Shown: one piece after another, positions 1 through 8,701 of the stretch
Layout: each line of letters opens with the position of its first letter
How positions within the stretch are numbered: the first letter of the stretch is position 1
NCBI RefSeq assembly: GCF_900112375.1
Contig: NZ_FOLS01000018.1
Span: 1-64,000 of the forward strand
DNA from: Pseudomonas citronellolis
GTDB taxonomy: Bacteria; Pseudomonadota; Gammaproteobacteria; Pseudomonadales; Pseudomonadaceae
Direction: 5' to 3'
Length of the DNA: 64,000 nucleotides
Notes under the pieces: generated by a model
Seen by the model: only the letters and a program-made list of their open reading frames with translations
What the model was told of the DNA's origin: nothing
Database searches by the model: none
Translations under genes and position numbers: made by a program

Positions 1-325
1 ATCAATCAGCCGCTTCGAGAGTGCCCGGGCGGTCGTGGCTTTTGCAGGACTCAATCCGAGGCTCAGGGAATCCGGCCAACACAAGGGCCAGGTGAGGATC
101 TCAAAGATCGGCTCACGCCTCTTACGTGCAGGCCTGTTCATGCCAGCCATCTGTGCCATGAGCCATAACCAGGCGGTACGGGCATTGCGTTTACGGCTCG
201 AAGAGAAAGGCAAAGCGGGTAAACAGATCATCTGTGCGGCCATGCGCAAACTGCTGCAGATTGCCTACGGCGTCCTCAAGTCGGGCCAGCCCTACAACGT
301 GGAACTGGCCCTTGCTCGAGGCTAG
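1..325 (+). CDS. IS110-family transposase, C-terminal part (5' end outside window)
   Basis: The reading frame is open from the first bases of the window to a TAG at 323-325, so this is the last ~108 residues of a longer protein. The sequence FAGLNPRLRESGQHKG followed by SKIGSRLLRAGLFMPA and then MRKLLQIAYGVLKSG is the conserved C-terminal part of IS110-type (DEDD) transposases. The N-terminal RNase H-like domain must lie upstream. Whether the whole element is intact cannot be judged. It ends about 40 bp before a dispersed palindromic repeat. IS110-type elements lack clear terminal inverted repeats, so I could not place the right end. Confidence 0.85.
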   Translation, partial: SISRFESARAVVAFAGLNPRLRESGQHKGQVRISKIGSRLLRAGLFMPAICAMSHNQAVRALRLRLEEKGKAGKQIICAAMRKLLQIAYGVLKSGQPYNVELALARG

Positions 326-363
326 GTGACACGGTATCTACGGTTCCAGGATGCACGGCTTTT

Positions 364-437
364 CGTAGGATGGTGTTGAGCGAAGCGATACCCATCACCG
401 CAACCGCATGGGTTTCGCAAGCTCAACCCATCCTACG
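364..437. repeat. Palindromic dispersed repeat, copy 1
   Basis: A 74-bp unit begins CGTAGGATGG and ends CCATCCTACG, with inner arms GCGATACCCAT and ATGGGTTTCGC, so the two halves are imperfect inverted repeats. A second copy, differing at only a few central bases, is at 47146-47219. It does not code for anything. The form is that of REP-like elements scattered between Pseudomonas genes. Confidence 0.85.
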
Positions 438-479
438 GGACTCCGTCCGCGATTCGCGCGCAGGTGCGGGATGGCGCGG

Positions 480-1043
480 TTACTCCGGCCGCGCCTCGCC
501 GGCGCCGGGCAGCATGCGCACCAGGGTGTTGTCGCGGCTGATGAAGTGGTGGAACAGCGCGGCGACGGCGTGCAGGCCGATCAGGAAGTAGCCGATGTTG
601 CCGACGGTCTCGTGCACGGCCTTGACCTGCTTGGCCAGGTCCGGGTTCTCCGCCACCAGAGGCGGCAGTTGCAGGCCCCAGAAGGGGATCGGCTTGCCGG
701 CGGCGCTGAGGATGGTCCAGCCGGCCAGCGGCAGGCCGATCATCATCGCGTAGAGCGCCACGTGCACGGTCTTGGCCAGCAGCATCTGCCAGGCCGGCGG
801 GGCGGGCACGATCGGCGGGGTGGGGTAGATGAAACGGCCGATCAGGCGCAGCCAGACCAGGCAGAACACGCTCAGGCCGAGCATGAAGTGCCACTGGCTT
901 AGCAGGGCGCGGGTGTCGCTGCCCTTGGGGTAGTTGCCCTTGAGTTCGATACAGGCGTAGACGCCGGCGATCAGCACCAGCATCAGCCAGTGCAGGGCGA
1001 TGGACAGGCTGCCGTAGCGGCGCGGGTAGGGGGGCTGGCTCAT
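480..1043 (-). CDS. Cytochrome b561 family protein
   Basis: A 187-residue integral membrane protein of the bacterial cytochrome b561 (YodB/CybB) family, expected to carry b-type haem and pass electrons between quinol and other acceptors in the inner membrane. Four hydrophobic segments are visible (about residues 12-32, 50-70, 92-112, 148-168). Histidines suitable as haem ligands lie in SIALHWLML, QWHFMLG, KTVHVALY and IGLHAVAALFHHF. The start is ATG with ACTCC then AGGAG-like bases upstream. It is transcribed in the same direction as the next two genes but separated by about 120 bp. The specific physiological partner is unknown. Confidence 0.9.
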   Translation of the reverse strand: MSQPPYPRRYGSLSIALHWLMLVLIAGVYACIELKGNYPKGSDTRALLSQWHFMLGLSVFCLVWLRLIGRFIYPTPPIVPAPPAWQMLLAKTVHVALYAMMIGLPLAGWTILSAAGKPIPFWGLQLPPLVAENPDLAKQVKAVHETVGNIGYFLIGLHAVAALFHHFISRDNTLVRMLPGAGEARPE

Positions 1044-1162
1044 GGAAACTCCTTCTCTTCAGGCTGTCCCGCTCGTGGCGGCGGGTCGGGGCAGCTTGCG
1101 TCCGCAGCCTGAAGCTGGGCTGAAGACGCAGCCAATGCCTGAAGTGTAAGCCAGCCTTCGGC

Positions 1163-2443
1163 TCAGGACTCGTTCGGCGGCACCTGGCGCGCGCGGATGG
1201 CGTTGACCAGGCGCTTGGCCAGGGCCGGGTAGTTCTCGTCGAAGTGGTGCCCGCCGGGCAGTTCGAGGTTCTCGCCGATGGCCTGGGGCTGGGTGCAGCC
1301 GCTCTCGTCCTTCTCGTCGATGCCGTACACGCAGAGCACCTTGGGCCCGGGCATGCGCGCCAGTTCCGGGCCAGTGGCGGCTTCCTGGCCGGCCTTGCCC
1401 AGCCAGCCCTGCACTTCGATCTCGAAGCTCCCGCTGCGCGCCAGGGCCAGCAGCAGCACGGCGCTGACCTGCTGCTTGTCGGCCTCGGGCAGGCGGTTGT
1501 AGATGGCCGGCAGCACGTCGGCGCCGAAGGAGTAGCCGGCCAGCACGAAGTGGGTGGCGCCCCATTTCTCGCGGTAGTGCTGCATCAGCAGGGCGAGGTC
1601 GGCGGCGCTCTGCTCGGGGCTCTTGTGCTCCCAGAAGTAGCGCAGCGCGTCGATGCCCACCACCGGGTAGCCCAGCTCGGCCATCTGCCCGGCGACGTCG
1701 CGGTCCAGGTCGCGCCAGCCGCCGTCGCCGGAATAGAACAGGGTGACGGTGGGCGACGGCTTGGCGGCCGGCACCTCGACCACCGGGAAGTCGTCGCCGC
1801 TGCCCTGGATCAGGCGCTTGAGCTGGTCGTCGAGGACCACCGGCAGGCTGTCGTAGTAGTTGGCGATGACGGTCTCGGCGTTCTGCTGGGTGCGGGCGAA
1901 GCGCGCGGTCCCGTCGTCCGGGTTGTCGTTCCAGGCCGCGGTCCAGTGGCCGTGGGGCGCGCTCTCGGGCAGCTTGGGCGCGGCGCAGTCGGGCTTGTCG
2001 AGGGCGAAGCCGACCGACAGGGCCTTGGCCTTGTCGCTGTTCTGCCCGGCCAGCCAGCGCCAGGCCCAGGCGCCGCCTTGGTGCACGCCGGCGACCAGGG
2101 TGGGCTGGGCGTCGAGCAGGTTCAGCGCGGCCTGCACGCGGTGCTGCTGGGCCACGCAGTCGTTGTCCGGGAAGAGGAACTGCACCACCCGCGCGCCATT
2201 GTCGTGGGCCAGGGCCAGCAGCTGGGCGTCGTCCAGCTTGTTGTCCTGGGGCACCGCCAGCAGCACGGTGGCGGTCGGATGCCTGGCGGGAATGGCCAGG
2301 CTCACCGGGCTGCCGTCGGGCAGCTTGCCGTGCTCCAGGCGCGCCTGGGACAGCGGGTGGAACCACAGCGCCACGGCTGCGGCGGCAGCGACGACTATCA
2401 GCAGCAGGACGATGGCCAACAGGCGCCAGCGACGTTTCGACAT
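1163..2443 (-). CDS. Periplasmic aminoacyl-phosphatidylglycerol hydrolase (VirJ/AcvB family)
   Basis: A 426-residue protein with an N-terminal membrane anchor or signal (residues ~6-28, LLAIVLLLIVVAAAAAVAL) and a C-terminal alpha/beta-hydrolase domain of the AcvB/VirJ family. The nucleophile elbow is GYSFG (about residue 305); candidate acid and histidine are in YGIDEKD and PGGHHFDENY. The gene starts 1 bp after the stop of the downstream-facing mprF homologue, so the two are one operon. In P. aeruginosa the equivalent gene (PA0919) encodes a periplasmic hydrolase that removes alanine from alanyl-phosphatidylglycerol. The function here is inferred from family and from this coupling. Older annotation calls it a virulence factor family protein. 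Confidence 0.85.
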   Translation of the reverse strand: MSKRRWRLLAIVLLLIVVAAAAAVALWFHPLSQARLEHGKLPDGSPVSLAIPARHPTATVLLAVPQDNKLDDAQLLALAHDNGARVVQFLFPDNDCVAQQHRVQAALNLLDAQPTLVAGVHQGGAWAWRWLAGQNSDKAKALSVGFALDKPDCAAPKLPESAPHGHWTAAWNDNPDDGTARFARTQQNAETVIANYYDSLPVVLDDQLKRLIQGSGDDFPVVEVPAAKPSPTVTLFYSGDGGWRDLDRDVAGQMAELGYPVVGIDALRYFWEHKSPEQSAADLALLMQHYREKWGATHFVLAGYSFGADVLPAIYNRLPEADKQQVSAVLLLALARSGSFEIEVQGWLGKAGQEAATGPELARMPGPKVLCVYGIDEKDESGCTQPQAIGENLELPGGHHFDENYPALAKRLVNAIRARQVPPNES

Positions 2444-2444
2444 A

Positions 2445-5078
2445 TCAGCGTTTCACCAGTCCGGACAGGCCACCCGCGATCAGGGCGGCGGTATCGGCCA
2501 GCGCCACCAGCGGATCCAGTCCGGCGGGCACGGCCAGGTAGCGGGGTTCCCAGTCGGGCTGGAACTTGTCCTTGAAGCGACGCAGCCCCTGGAAGTTGTA
2601 GAACTGTTCGCCGCGGTGGAACACCAGCGCGCCCAGGCGCTGCGTCAGCGGCGCGCCGCGGCGCGGCTGCAGGCCCGAGAGCGGCACCATGCCGAGGCTG
2701 AAGCGGGCGTAGCCGTGCTCCTTGTAGTGCAGGATCAGGCCGAGCATGAGGAATTCCATGGTCATCTTCGGCGCGTCCGGCACCACGCGCATCAGGTCCA
2801 GGCTGGCCAGCTCGCGGCTGGCGGTCTCCAGCAGGTTGACGAAGGCCACCGCGCGGCCCTGGTGGCGCACCACGGCGACGCGGAAGTAGCGCAGGTACTC
2901 GGGGGTGAAGCGGCCCAGGGAGAAGCCCTTCTCGCGGGTGGCCTTGCCGCCCAGCCAGGCGTCGGAGATCGCCCGCAGCTCGTCCAGCGGCGCCTGCCCG
3001 GCTTCATGGAATTCCACCGAGAGGCCGTCGCGCTGGCCGCGGTTCCAGGTGTAGCGCAGGTCCTTCATGTCCTTGCCCTTGGCTTCCAGGTCGAAGCGGC
3101 GCAGGTCCACGCGCGCCTCCTCGCCGAGCTTGAGGGCGGTCAGGCCGATGTCCATGTAGAACGGCAGGTTCTCTGCGCGCACCTGGTAGAACACCGGGCG
3201 CGCGTGGTGCAGGTCGCAAAGGTCGCGGAACTGCCAGATCAGCTCGGCGCGGGCCTGGGTCGGGCCGATCGGGTCGTACAGCGCCACCAGGCTGCGGCCG
3301 CGGCGGGCGTACATGAGGAAGGCGTCCTGGCTGGGGTGGAATAGCAGGGCCTTGTCGCCGGACAGCGCCAGGCCGCCGTCGGGCTGCTCGGAGCGGGCGA
3401 GGATGGCGGCGGCGCGGTCCAGTTCCTCGGCGCTCGGCTCGTGGATCGCTGGCGGCGAGGTGCGCAGCAGCCAGGTCAGGCCCACCGCGGCCAGCAGCAG
3501 GCAGCTGCCCAGCAGGGCGCGCAGGCCGCGCGGGGCGTCGGCGTCGAGGGCGAACTGCCACCACAGCTCGTGGCTGTAGGGCACGTCCTGGTAGGCGAAC
3601 AGGAACAGCCAGATGGAGCTGGCCAGCACGCAGCCGGCGGCGGCCAGGTACAGCGGCGAGAAGGGCACTGCCATCAGCCGGCTGCGGCGGTAGAAGGAGC
3701 GGCGGAAGATCGCCAGGAGCAGGGCGGTGACGCCGAGGATCGACGCTTCCTCCCAGTCCACGCCCTTGAGCAGCGACAGCACCGCGCCGCTGAGCAGCAG
3801 CACCAGGGTGATCGCCCAGGCCGCCGACAGGCGCCGGCGCAGGCCCTGGGCCAGCAGCAGGCAGAGCACGCCGATCAGGCTGGCGGCGAAGTGCGAGGCG
3901 TCCACCAGGCGGTGCGGGACCAGGAAGTCCAGCTCCTCCAGGCGGGTGTCGATGGACGGGGTGGCGCCGGAGAACAGCAGGACGATGCCGGAAATGAACA
4001 CCAGCACCGCCAGCACCGGCGCGGCCAGGCCGGAGGCCACGCGCATGGCCTGGCGCGCCAGGAGCATGCGCCGCGCCTCGACCACCAGCAGCAGCAGGCA
4101 GGCCAGCAGCAGCGGCAGCACCACATAGATGAGGCGGTACATCAGCAGCGCGGCGGCCAGCGGCGCGGCGCCGATCTGCCCGGAGAAGGCCGCCAGCAGG
4201 ATCGCCTCGAACACCCCGACGCCGCCGGGCACGTGGCTGAGCACGCCGGCGGCCAGGGCGATCATGTAGACCAGCAGGAAGGCGCCGAACGGCGGCGCCT
4301 CGGGCAACAGCAGGTAGAGCACGGTGGCGGCGGCGGCCACGTCCAGCGCGGTGATCAGCAGTTGCAGCAGCGACAGGCGCAGGCCCGGCAGGCGCACCGA
4401 GCGGCGGCCGATGCGGATCAGCTGGCTGTCAGGCGACGGCTGCTCCGGCTCGCGGCGCCGCTCCATGCCGATCACCAGCAGCACGCAGAAGGCCAGGATG
4501 GCCACCGCCAGGGTCGCCACCAGCCACTGCGGCAGGTTCAGCGCCAGGGCGGCGTCGGGCAGGTCGCTGAGCGCCGCCATGGCCGCCAGCACCGGCAGCG
4601 CGCAGCCCAGGGACAGGCTGGCGAACAGCGTCATGCGCGCCACTTCCATGGCGTTCAGCCCGGCGCGGGCATACAGGCGGTAGCGCACCGAGCCGCCGGA
4701 GAGCATCGACAGGCCCACCGCGTTGCCGATGGCGAAGGCGCTGAAGCCGCCGGTGAGCAGCGTCGGCAGCGGCAGCTTCACCCCGGCGAAGCGGGTGGCC
4801 GACCATTCGTAGCCGAGCAGGCAGACGAAGCCGGCCACGGTGGCGGCCAGGGCGCCGAGCAGGGCGTTGCCGGGGATGTCCAGCACGGCGTCGTGCAGGG
4901 AATAGGGATCGATGTCGCGCAGCAGGTGGTAGCAGGCCACCAGCGCCAGGGCGAACAGCAACAGGGTGACGCCGACGCCGATGGCCTGGCGGTGGGCGCC
5001 GAGCCGTTCGATCAGGCGGGGGCGGGAAGGGGCGCTGGCAGTTTCCGGAGTCTCAGGCGCGGTGGAGTCGACGCGCAT
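2445..5078 (-). CDS. mprF: Phosphatidylglycerol aminoacyltransferase/flippase MprF
   Basis: An 877-residue membrane protein. The N-terminal ~530 residues hold many hydrophobic helices (flippase part); the C-terminal ~330 residues are the soluble DUF2156 synthase domain that transfers an amino acid from aminoacyl-tRNA to phosphatidylglycerol. Recognisable parts include HVPGGVGVFEAI in the membrane part and DLMRVVPDAPKMTMEFLMLG plus RFKDKFQPDWEPRYL near the end. The P. aeruginosa homologue (PA0920) makes alanyl-phosphatidylglycerol and lowers sensitivity to cationic peptides and acid. The frame is open much further upstream, into a tRNA gene, so the ATG at 5078 (MRVDSTAPETPE) is chosen as start. 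It is followed directly by its partner hydrolase gene. Confidence 0.93.
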   Translation of the reverse strand: MRVDSTAPETPETASAPSRPRLIERLGAHRQAIGVGVTLLLFALALVACYHLLRDIDPYSLHDAVLDIPGNALLGALAATVAGFVCLLGYEWSATRFAGVKLPLPTLLTGGFSAFAIGNAVGLSMLSGGSVRYRLYARAGLNAMEVARMTLFASLSLGCALPVLAAMAALSDLPDAALALNLPQWLVATLAVAILAFCVLLVIGMERRREPEQPSPDSQLIRIGRRSVRLPGLRLSLLQLLITALDVAAAATVLYLLLPEAPPFGAFLLVYMIALAAGVLSHVPGGVGVFEAILLAAFSGQIGAAPLAAALLMYRLIYVVLPLLLACLLLLVVEARRMLLARQAMRVASGLAAPVLAVLVFISGIVLLFSGATPSIDTRLEELDFLVPHRLVDASHFAASLIGVLCLLLAQGLRRRLSAAWAITLVLLLSGAVLSLLKGVDWEEASILGVTALLLAIFRRSFYRRSRLMAVPFSPLYLAAAGCVLASSIWLFLFAYQDVPYSHELWWQFALDADAPRGLRALLGSCLLLAAVGLTWLLRTSPPAIHEPSAEELDRAAAILARSEQPDGGLALSGDKALLFHPSQDAFLMYARRGRSLVALYDPIGPTQARAELIWQFRDLCDLHHARPVFYQVRAENLPFYMDIGLTALKLGEEARVDLRRFDLEAKGKDMKDLRYTWNRGQRDGLSVEFHEAGQAPLDELRAISDAWLGGKATREKGFSLGRFTPEYLRYFRVAVVRHQGRAVAFVNLLETASRELASLDLMRVVPDAPKMTMEFLMLGLILHYKEHGYARFSLGMVPLSGLQPRRGAPLTQRLGALVFHRGEQFYNFQGLRRFKDKFQPDWEPRYLAVPAGLDPLVALADTAALIAGGLSGLVKR

Positions 5079-5206
5079 CGGGCACCTCAATGGCTGTTGC
5101 GCGACAGGTGGGGGCACCCGCGCGAATTCCCAAGTCCATGGGAACAAATGACTGCAATTATGGGGGCCGCGGCCTGGATCAGGCTCGGTCTTTTTCCGCT
5201 GTAACG

Positions 5207-5236
5207 AAAAAAGCCACTCCGCAGAGTGGCTTTTTT
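5207..5236 (-). terminator. Rho-independent terminator of first tRNA-fMet unit
   Basis: The arms AAGCCACTC and GAGTGGCTT flank a short loop, with A6 on one side and T6 on the other, so it can act on both strands. It lies just downstream of the tRNA at 5243-5319 on the minus strand and also between that tRNA and mprF. Confidence 0.85.
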
Positions 5237-5242
5237 CTATGT

Positions 5243-5319
<77 letters not shown>

Positions 5320-5325
5320 CCGGCC

Positions 5326-5353
5326 ATTCTACTCGGGATGAACACCCTGTCAA
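5326..5353 (-). promoter_or_regulatory. Sigma-70 promoter of tRNA-fMet copy 1
   Basis: On the minus strand TTGACA (5353-5348) and TAGAAT (5331-5326) are separated by 16 bp and lie just upstream of the tRNA. The same pair of boxes stands before the second copy. Confidence 0.8.
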
Positions 5354-5397
5354 TCGATTTCTGCTTTCCGATCAATTATTTAAATTGAGCGCAAATG

Positions 5398-5427
5398 AAA
5401 AAGGCCACTCCGAAGAGTGGCCTTTTT
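5398..5427 (-). terminator. Rho-independent terminator of second tRNA-fMet unit
   Basis: The arms AGGCCACTC and GAGTGGCCT are flanked by A and T runs, directly downstream of tRNA-fMet copy 2 on the minus strand. Stem sequence is nearly the same as in the first unit. Confidence 0.85.
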
Positions 5428-5433
5428 CTATGT

Positions 5434-5510
<77 letters not shown>

Positions 5511-5516
5511 GCGGCC

Positions 5517-5544
5517 ATTCTACTCAGGACGGCTACCCTGTCAA
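5517..5544 (-). promoter_or_regulatory. Sigma-70 promoter of tRNA-fMet copy 2
   Basis: On the minus strand TTGACA (5544-5539), a 16-bp spacer and TAGAAT (5522-5517) precede the tRNA. Confidence 0.8.
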
Positions 5545-5723
5545 CCGTTTTTTCAGAAAAACTGGTTTTTCTTCAGATGCTTAGCGAAGCGGGGCCATAG
5601 CGGGCCGGCGGCGCAGGCGTTCGCGCCGTTTTGCATTACCATGGAAGCCTTCAGCTAATGCGCAGGAACGGACGGGGCATCTCCTCCGAGTTCCGGCGCT
5701 ATCCCCTCCGAGCAGGTTCCGCG

Positions 5724-6785
5724 TTGAGTTCCCAGCAGCGAAAGATCATCCACATCGATTGCGATTGCTTCTACGCCGCCATCGAGATGCGCGACGACCC
5801 GAGCCTTGCGGGCAAGCCGCTGGCCGTGGGCGGCTCGCCGGACAAGCGCGGGGTGGTCGCCACCTGCAACTACGAGGCGCGCGTCTACGGCCTGCACTCG
5901 GCCATGGCCATGCGCACCGCGGTCAAGCTGTGCCCGGACTTGACCATCGTGCGCCCGCGCATGGACGTCTATAAAGGCGTGTCGCGGGAAATCCACGGGA
6001 TCTTCCGCGACTACACCGACCTCATCGAGCCGCTGTCCCTGGACGAGGCCTACCTCGACGTCAGCGACTGCCAGCAGTTTTCCGGCAGCGCCACGCTGAT
6101 CGCCCAGGACATCCGCCGGCGCGTCTGGTCGTCGCTGGGCATCACGGTGTCCGCCGGGGTGGCGCCGAACAAGTTCCTGGCCAAGATCGCCAGCGACTGG
6201 CGCAAGCCCAACGGCCTGTTCGTGGTCACCCCGGAGCAGGTCGAGGACTTCGTCGCCGAGCTGCCGGTGAAGAAGCTCCACGGCGTGGGCAAGGTCACCG
6301 CCGAGAAGCTGGCGCGCCTGGGTGTGCAGGACTGCCGGCAACTGCGCGACTGGTCGCGCCTGGCGCTGGTGCGCGAGTTCGGCGGCTTCGGCGAGCGCCT
6401 GTGGAACCTCGCGCGCGGCATCGACGAGCGCCCGGTGCAGGTGGACAGCCGGCGCCAGTCGATCAGCGTGGAGAACACCTTCGACCGCGACCTGCCCGAC
6501 GTCGACGCCTGCCTGGCCGAGCTGCCCGGCCTGCTCGACGAGCTGCAACGACGGATGCAGCGCCTGGACGCCAGCTACCGGCCGGGCAAGCCCTTCGTCA
6601 AGCTGAAGTTCCACGACTTCACCCAGACCACCCTGGAGCAGGCCAACGCCAGCCGCGACCTGGACAGCTACCGGCAACTGCTGAACCAGGCCTTCCAGCG
6701 CGGCGCCCGGCCGGTGCGGCTGATCGGCGTGGGCGTGCGCCTGGTCGACCTGCGTGGCAGGGCCGAGCAACTCAGCCTGTTCTGA
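5724..6785 (+). CDS. dinB: DNA polymerase IV
   Basis: A Y-family translesion polymerase, 353 residues from a TTG start at 5724; a longer open frame runs from 5631 but the extra residues have no family match and the core HIDCDCFYAAIEMRDDP begins only 8 residues after this TTG. Catalytic acidic residues are in IDCDCFYAA and SLDEAYLDVS. Helix-hairpin-helix sequence KKLHGVGKVTAEKL follows, then the little-finger domain (FVKLKFHDFTQTT). The last five residues, QLSLF, are a beta-clamp binding motif. The stop codon overlaps the first bases of an inverted repeat element. The start choice is the least certain part; GAGCAGG about 8 bp upstream can serve as ribosome binding site. Confidence 0.92.
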   Translation: MSSQQRKIIHIDCDCFYAAIEMRDDPSLAGKPLAVGGSPDKRGVVATCNYEARVYGLHSAMAMRTAVKLCPDLTIVRPRMDVYKGVSREIHGIFRDYTDLIEPLSLDEAYLDVSDCQQFSGSATLIAQDIRRRVWSSLGITVSAGVAPNKFLAKIASDWRKPNGLFVVTPEQVEDFVAELPVKKLHGVGKVTAEKLARLGVQDCRQLRDWSRLALVREFGGFGERLWNLARGIDERPVQVDSRRQSISVENTFDRDLPDVDACLAELPGLLDELQRRMQRLDASYRPGKPFVKLKFHDFTQTTLEQANASRDLDSYRQLLNQAFQRGARPVRLIGVGVRLVDLRGRAEQLSLF

Positions 6786-6926
6786 GAACCTGCCTACGAT
6801 CTGCTGCGCGTCGGCATAACTGCGTTAAAAACAGGCGAGTGATGCTCATTTAGTGGACTAAACTGCGCTCCCTCCCCTGTTTTTGCCTTGTTCTGCTCTA
6901 GCTCGCGAGCTCGTAGACAGGTTCTG
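6785..6926. repeat. Palindromic ~140-bp element, copy 1
   Basis: Begins AGAACCTGCCTACGATC and ends with GTAGACAGGTTCT, so the ends are inverted repeats. Internally AAAACAGG(C)GAG and CTGTTTTTGCC, and TCATTTAG and CTAAACTG, pair as well, so the element can fold into one long hairpin. A nearly identical copy in the opposite orientation lies at 12040-12179. It starts on the last base of the dinB stop codon. No ORF is present. Size and symmetry suggest a MITE or REP-type element; I do not know a family name for it. Confidence 0.85.
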
Positions 6927-6986
6927 AGCGTTGTCGGCGCCGGGTAAAAGTCCGATCATGCGCAGCGCGTAGCCAGGGCCCCGAGC

Positions 6987-8513
6987 ATGCGAATCCACGT
7001 CACCTTCACCGACCGCGTCGGCATCACCCAGGAAGTCCTGGCGCTGCTGGGCGCGCGCAACCTGAACCTGGACGCGGTGGAGATGGTGCCGCCGAATGTC
7101 TATATAGATGCTCCCGAGCTGCGCCAGGAAGTGCTCCACGAACTGCATGGCGCGCTGCTGCGGGTGCGCGGCGTGCTCTCGGTGCAGATCGTCGACATGC
7201 TCCCCGGCCAGCGCCGCAGCCTGCACCTGGACGCTCTGCTGGCGGCCATGGGCGACCCGGTGCTGGCGGTGGACGCCCAGGCCCGGGTGCTCCTCGCCAA
7301 CCCGCGGCTCATCGACCTGTGCGGCCGCCAGCCGGCCGGCGAGTCGCTGTCCACCCTGTTCGACGAGCCGGGCCTGGCCGAGCACCTGATGGAGAAGGGC
7401 TTCCGCCTGCCGATGCACGAGGTCAGCCTCGGTGGCCAGCCGCTGCTGCTGGACGCCACGCCGATCCGCGGCACTGGCGATGCGCTGGATGGCGGCCTGC
7501 TCACGCTCTACCCGCCGAGCCGCATCGGCGAACGCCTGTCGCTGCTGCACCATGACCACGCCGAGGGCTTGCAAGGCCTGATCGGCCGTTCCGCGCCGCT
7601 GATGCAACTCAAGGCGCGGGTGCGCAAGGTCGCCGGGCTGGACGCGCCGCTGCTGATCCAGGGCGAGACCGGCACCGGCAAGGAACTGGTGGCGCGTGCC
7701 TGCCACGCCTTGAGCGCGCGCCGCGAGGAGCCCTTCCTGGCGCTGAACTGCGCGGCGCTGCCGGAAAGCCTGGCCGAGAGCGAGCTGTTCGGCTATGCCT
7801 CCGGCGCCTTCACCGGCGCCCAGCGCGGCGGCAAGCCGGGCCTGCTGGAGCTGGCCGACCGTGGCACTGTGTTCCTCGACGAAGTGGGCGAGATGTCGCC
7901 CTACCTGCAGGCCAAGCTGCTGCGCTTCCTCAGCGACGGCTGCTTCCGCCGCATCGGCGGCGAGCGCGAGGTGCGGGTGAACGTGCGGGTGCTCTGCGCC
8001 ACCCACCGCAACCTGGCGAAGATGGTCGGCGAGGGCAGCTTCCGCGAAGACCTCTACTACCGCCTCAACGTGCTCAACCTGCAGGTGCCGCCGCTGCGCG
8101 AGCGCGGCCAGGACATCCTGCTGCTGGCCGAGCACTTCCTGCGCCTGGCCTGCACGCAGATCCAGCGCCCGCCCTGCCGCCTGGCGCCGGAAACCCACCC
8201 GCTGCTGCTGGGCAACCGCTGGGCCGGCAACGTGCGCCAGTTGCAGAACAAGATCTTCCGCGCCGCGGCCATCGGCGAGGGCGAGGTGATCGGCGTCGAG
8301 GACCTGGAGGTGGCCGGCACCGAGCTGGACACCCGCCAAGCCGCCGACGAGGAGGTCACCAGCCTGGAGGAGGCCGTGCAGCAGTTCGAGAAGTCGCTGC
8401 TGCAGCGGCTCTACGCGTCCTACCCCTCGACGCGCCAACTGGCCGCGCGGCTGCGCACCTCGCACACCGCCATCGGCCAGCGCCTGCGCAAGTACGGGAT
8501 CGGCGAGCGCTGA
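6987..8513 (+). CDS. gcsR: GcsR-type sigma-54 activator of the glycine cleavage genes (TyrR-like)
   Basis: A 508-residue enhancer-binding protein. Order: N-terminal ACT-like domain (1-~75, [18 protein letters not shown]), PAS-like domain (~80-185), AAA+ domain (~195-425) with Walker A GETGTGKE, the sigma-54 contact loop GAFTGAQ, and Walker [11 protein letters not shown], then a TyrR-type C-terminal helix-turn-helix ([25 protein letters not shown]). The domain order is that of P. aeruginosa GcsR (PA2449), which activates gcvH2-gcvP2 in response to glycine. Three matching binding sites begin 4 bp after its stop codon, upstream of gcvH. The ACT domain is the likely glycine sensor. It starts with ATG preceded by CCGAGC-like bases, so the ribosome binding site is weak. 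Confidence 0.92.
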   Translation: MRIHVTFTDRVGITQEVLALLGARNLNLDAVEMVPPNVYIDAPELRQEVLHELHGALLRVRGVLSVQIVDMLPGQRRSLHLDALLAAMGDPVLAVDAQARVLLANPRLIDLCGRQPAGESLSTLFDEPGLAEHLMEKGFRLPMHEVSLGGQPLLLDATPIRGTGDALDGGLLTLYPPSRIGERLSLLHHDHAEGLQGLIGRSAPLMQLKARVRKVAGLDAPLLIQGETGTGKELVARACHALSARREEPFLALNCAALPESLAESELFGYASGAFTGAQRGGKPGLLELADRGTVFLDEVGEMSPYLQAKLLRFLSDGCFRRIGGEREVRVNVRVLCATHRNLAKMVGEGSFREDLYYRLNVLNLQVPPLRERGQDILLLAEHFLRLACTQIQRPPCRLAPETHPLLLGNRWAGNVRQLQNKIFRAAAIGEGEVIGVEDLEVAGTELDTRQAADEEVTSLEEAVQQFEKSLLQRLYASYPSTRQLAARLRTSHTAIGQRLRKYGIGER

Positions 8514-8516
8514 GAG

Positions 8517-8636
8517 TGGAACGATTTCGCTCCGATGGAGCGTTTTCGTTCCATTTGGCGGCGGCCGCGCCAGCCGGGGCCCTGATGCGCTAAAAGCCAG
8601 AAGACTGGTTGGTTTTTGTGGAGCGATTTCGTTCCA
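8517..8636 (+). promoter_or_regulatory. Three GcsR-type binding sites (enhancer)
   Basis: Three 18-bp inverted repeats with the form TGGARCG-N4-CGYTCCR: 8517-8534 (TGGAACG-N4-CGCTCCG), 8536-8553 and 8619-8636 (both TGGAGCG-N4-CGTTCCA). As I recall, GcsR of P. aeruginosa recognises repeats of the same length and form (close to TGTAACG-N4-CGTTCCG). The first two are 19 bp apart start to start; the third is 83 bp further on. Position, 150 bp upstream of a sigma-54 promoter, fits an enhancer. Confidence 0.85.
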
Positions 8637-8665
8637 ATGGATAGATCGCACCTGGCGGTTATACT

Positions 8666-8678
8666 AATCAACTTATTG
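8666..8678 (+). promoter_or_regulatory. IHF binding site
   Basis: AATCAACTTATTG matches the IHF consensus WATCAANNNNTTR at every defined position. It lies in an AT-rich stretch between the enhancer sites and the -24/-12 promoter, where IHF bends DNA at many sigma-54 promoters. Confidence 0.75.
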
Positions 8679-8701
8679 ATTTATAAGTGTTTTATTGGTT
8701 T

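Noticed and set aside
3441-5204. 587-codon open frame on the plus strand opposite mprF
   Set aside because: A GC-rich shadow of mprF: rich in Gln, Gly, His and Arg, without any domain. The minus-strand product is a clear family member.
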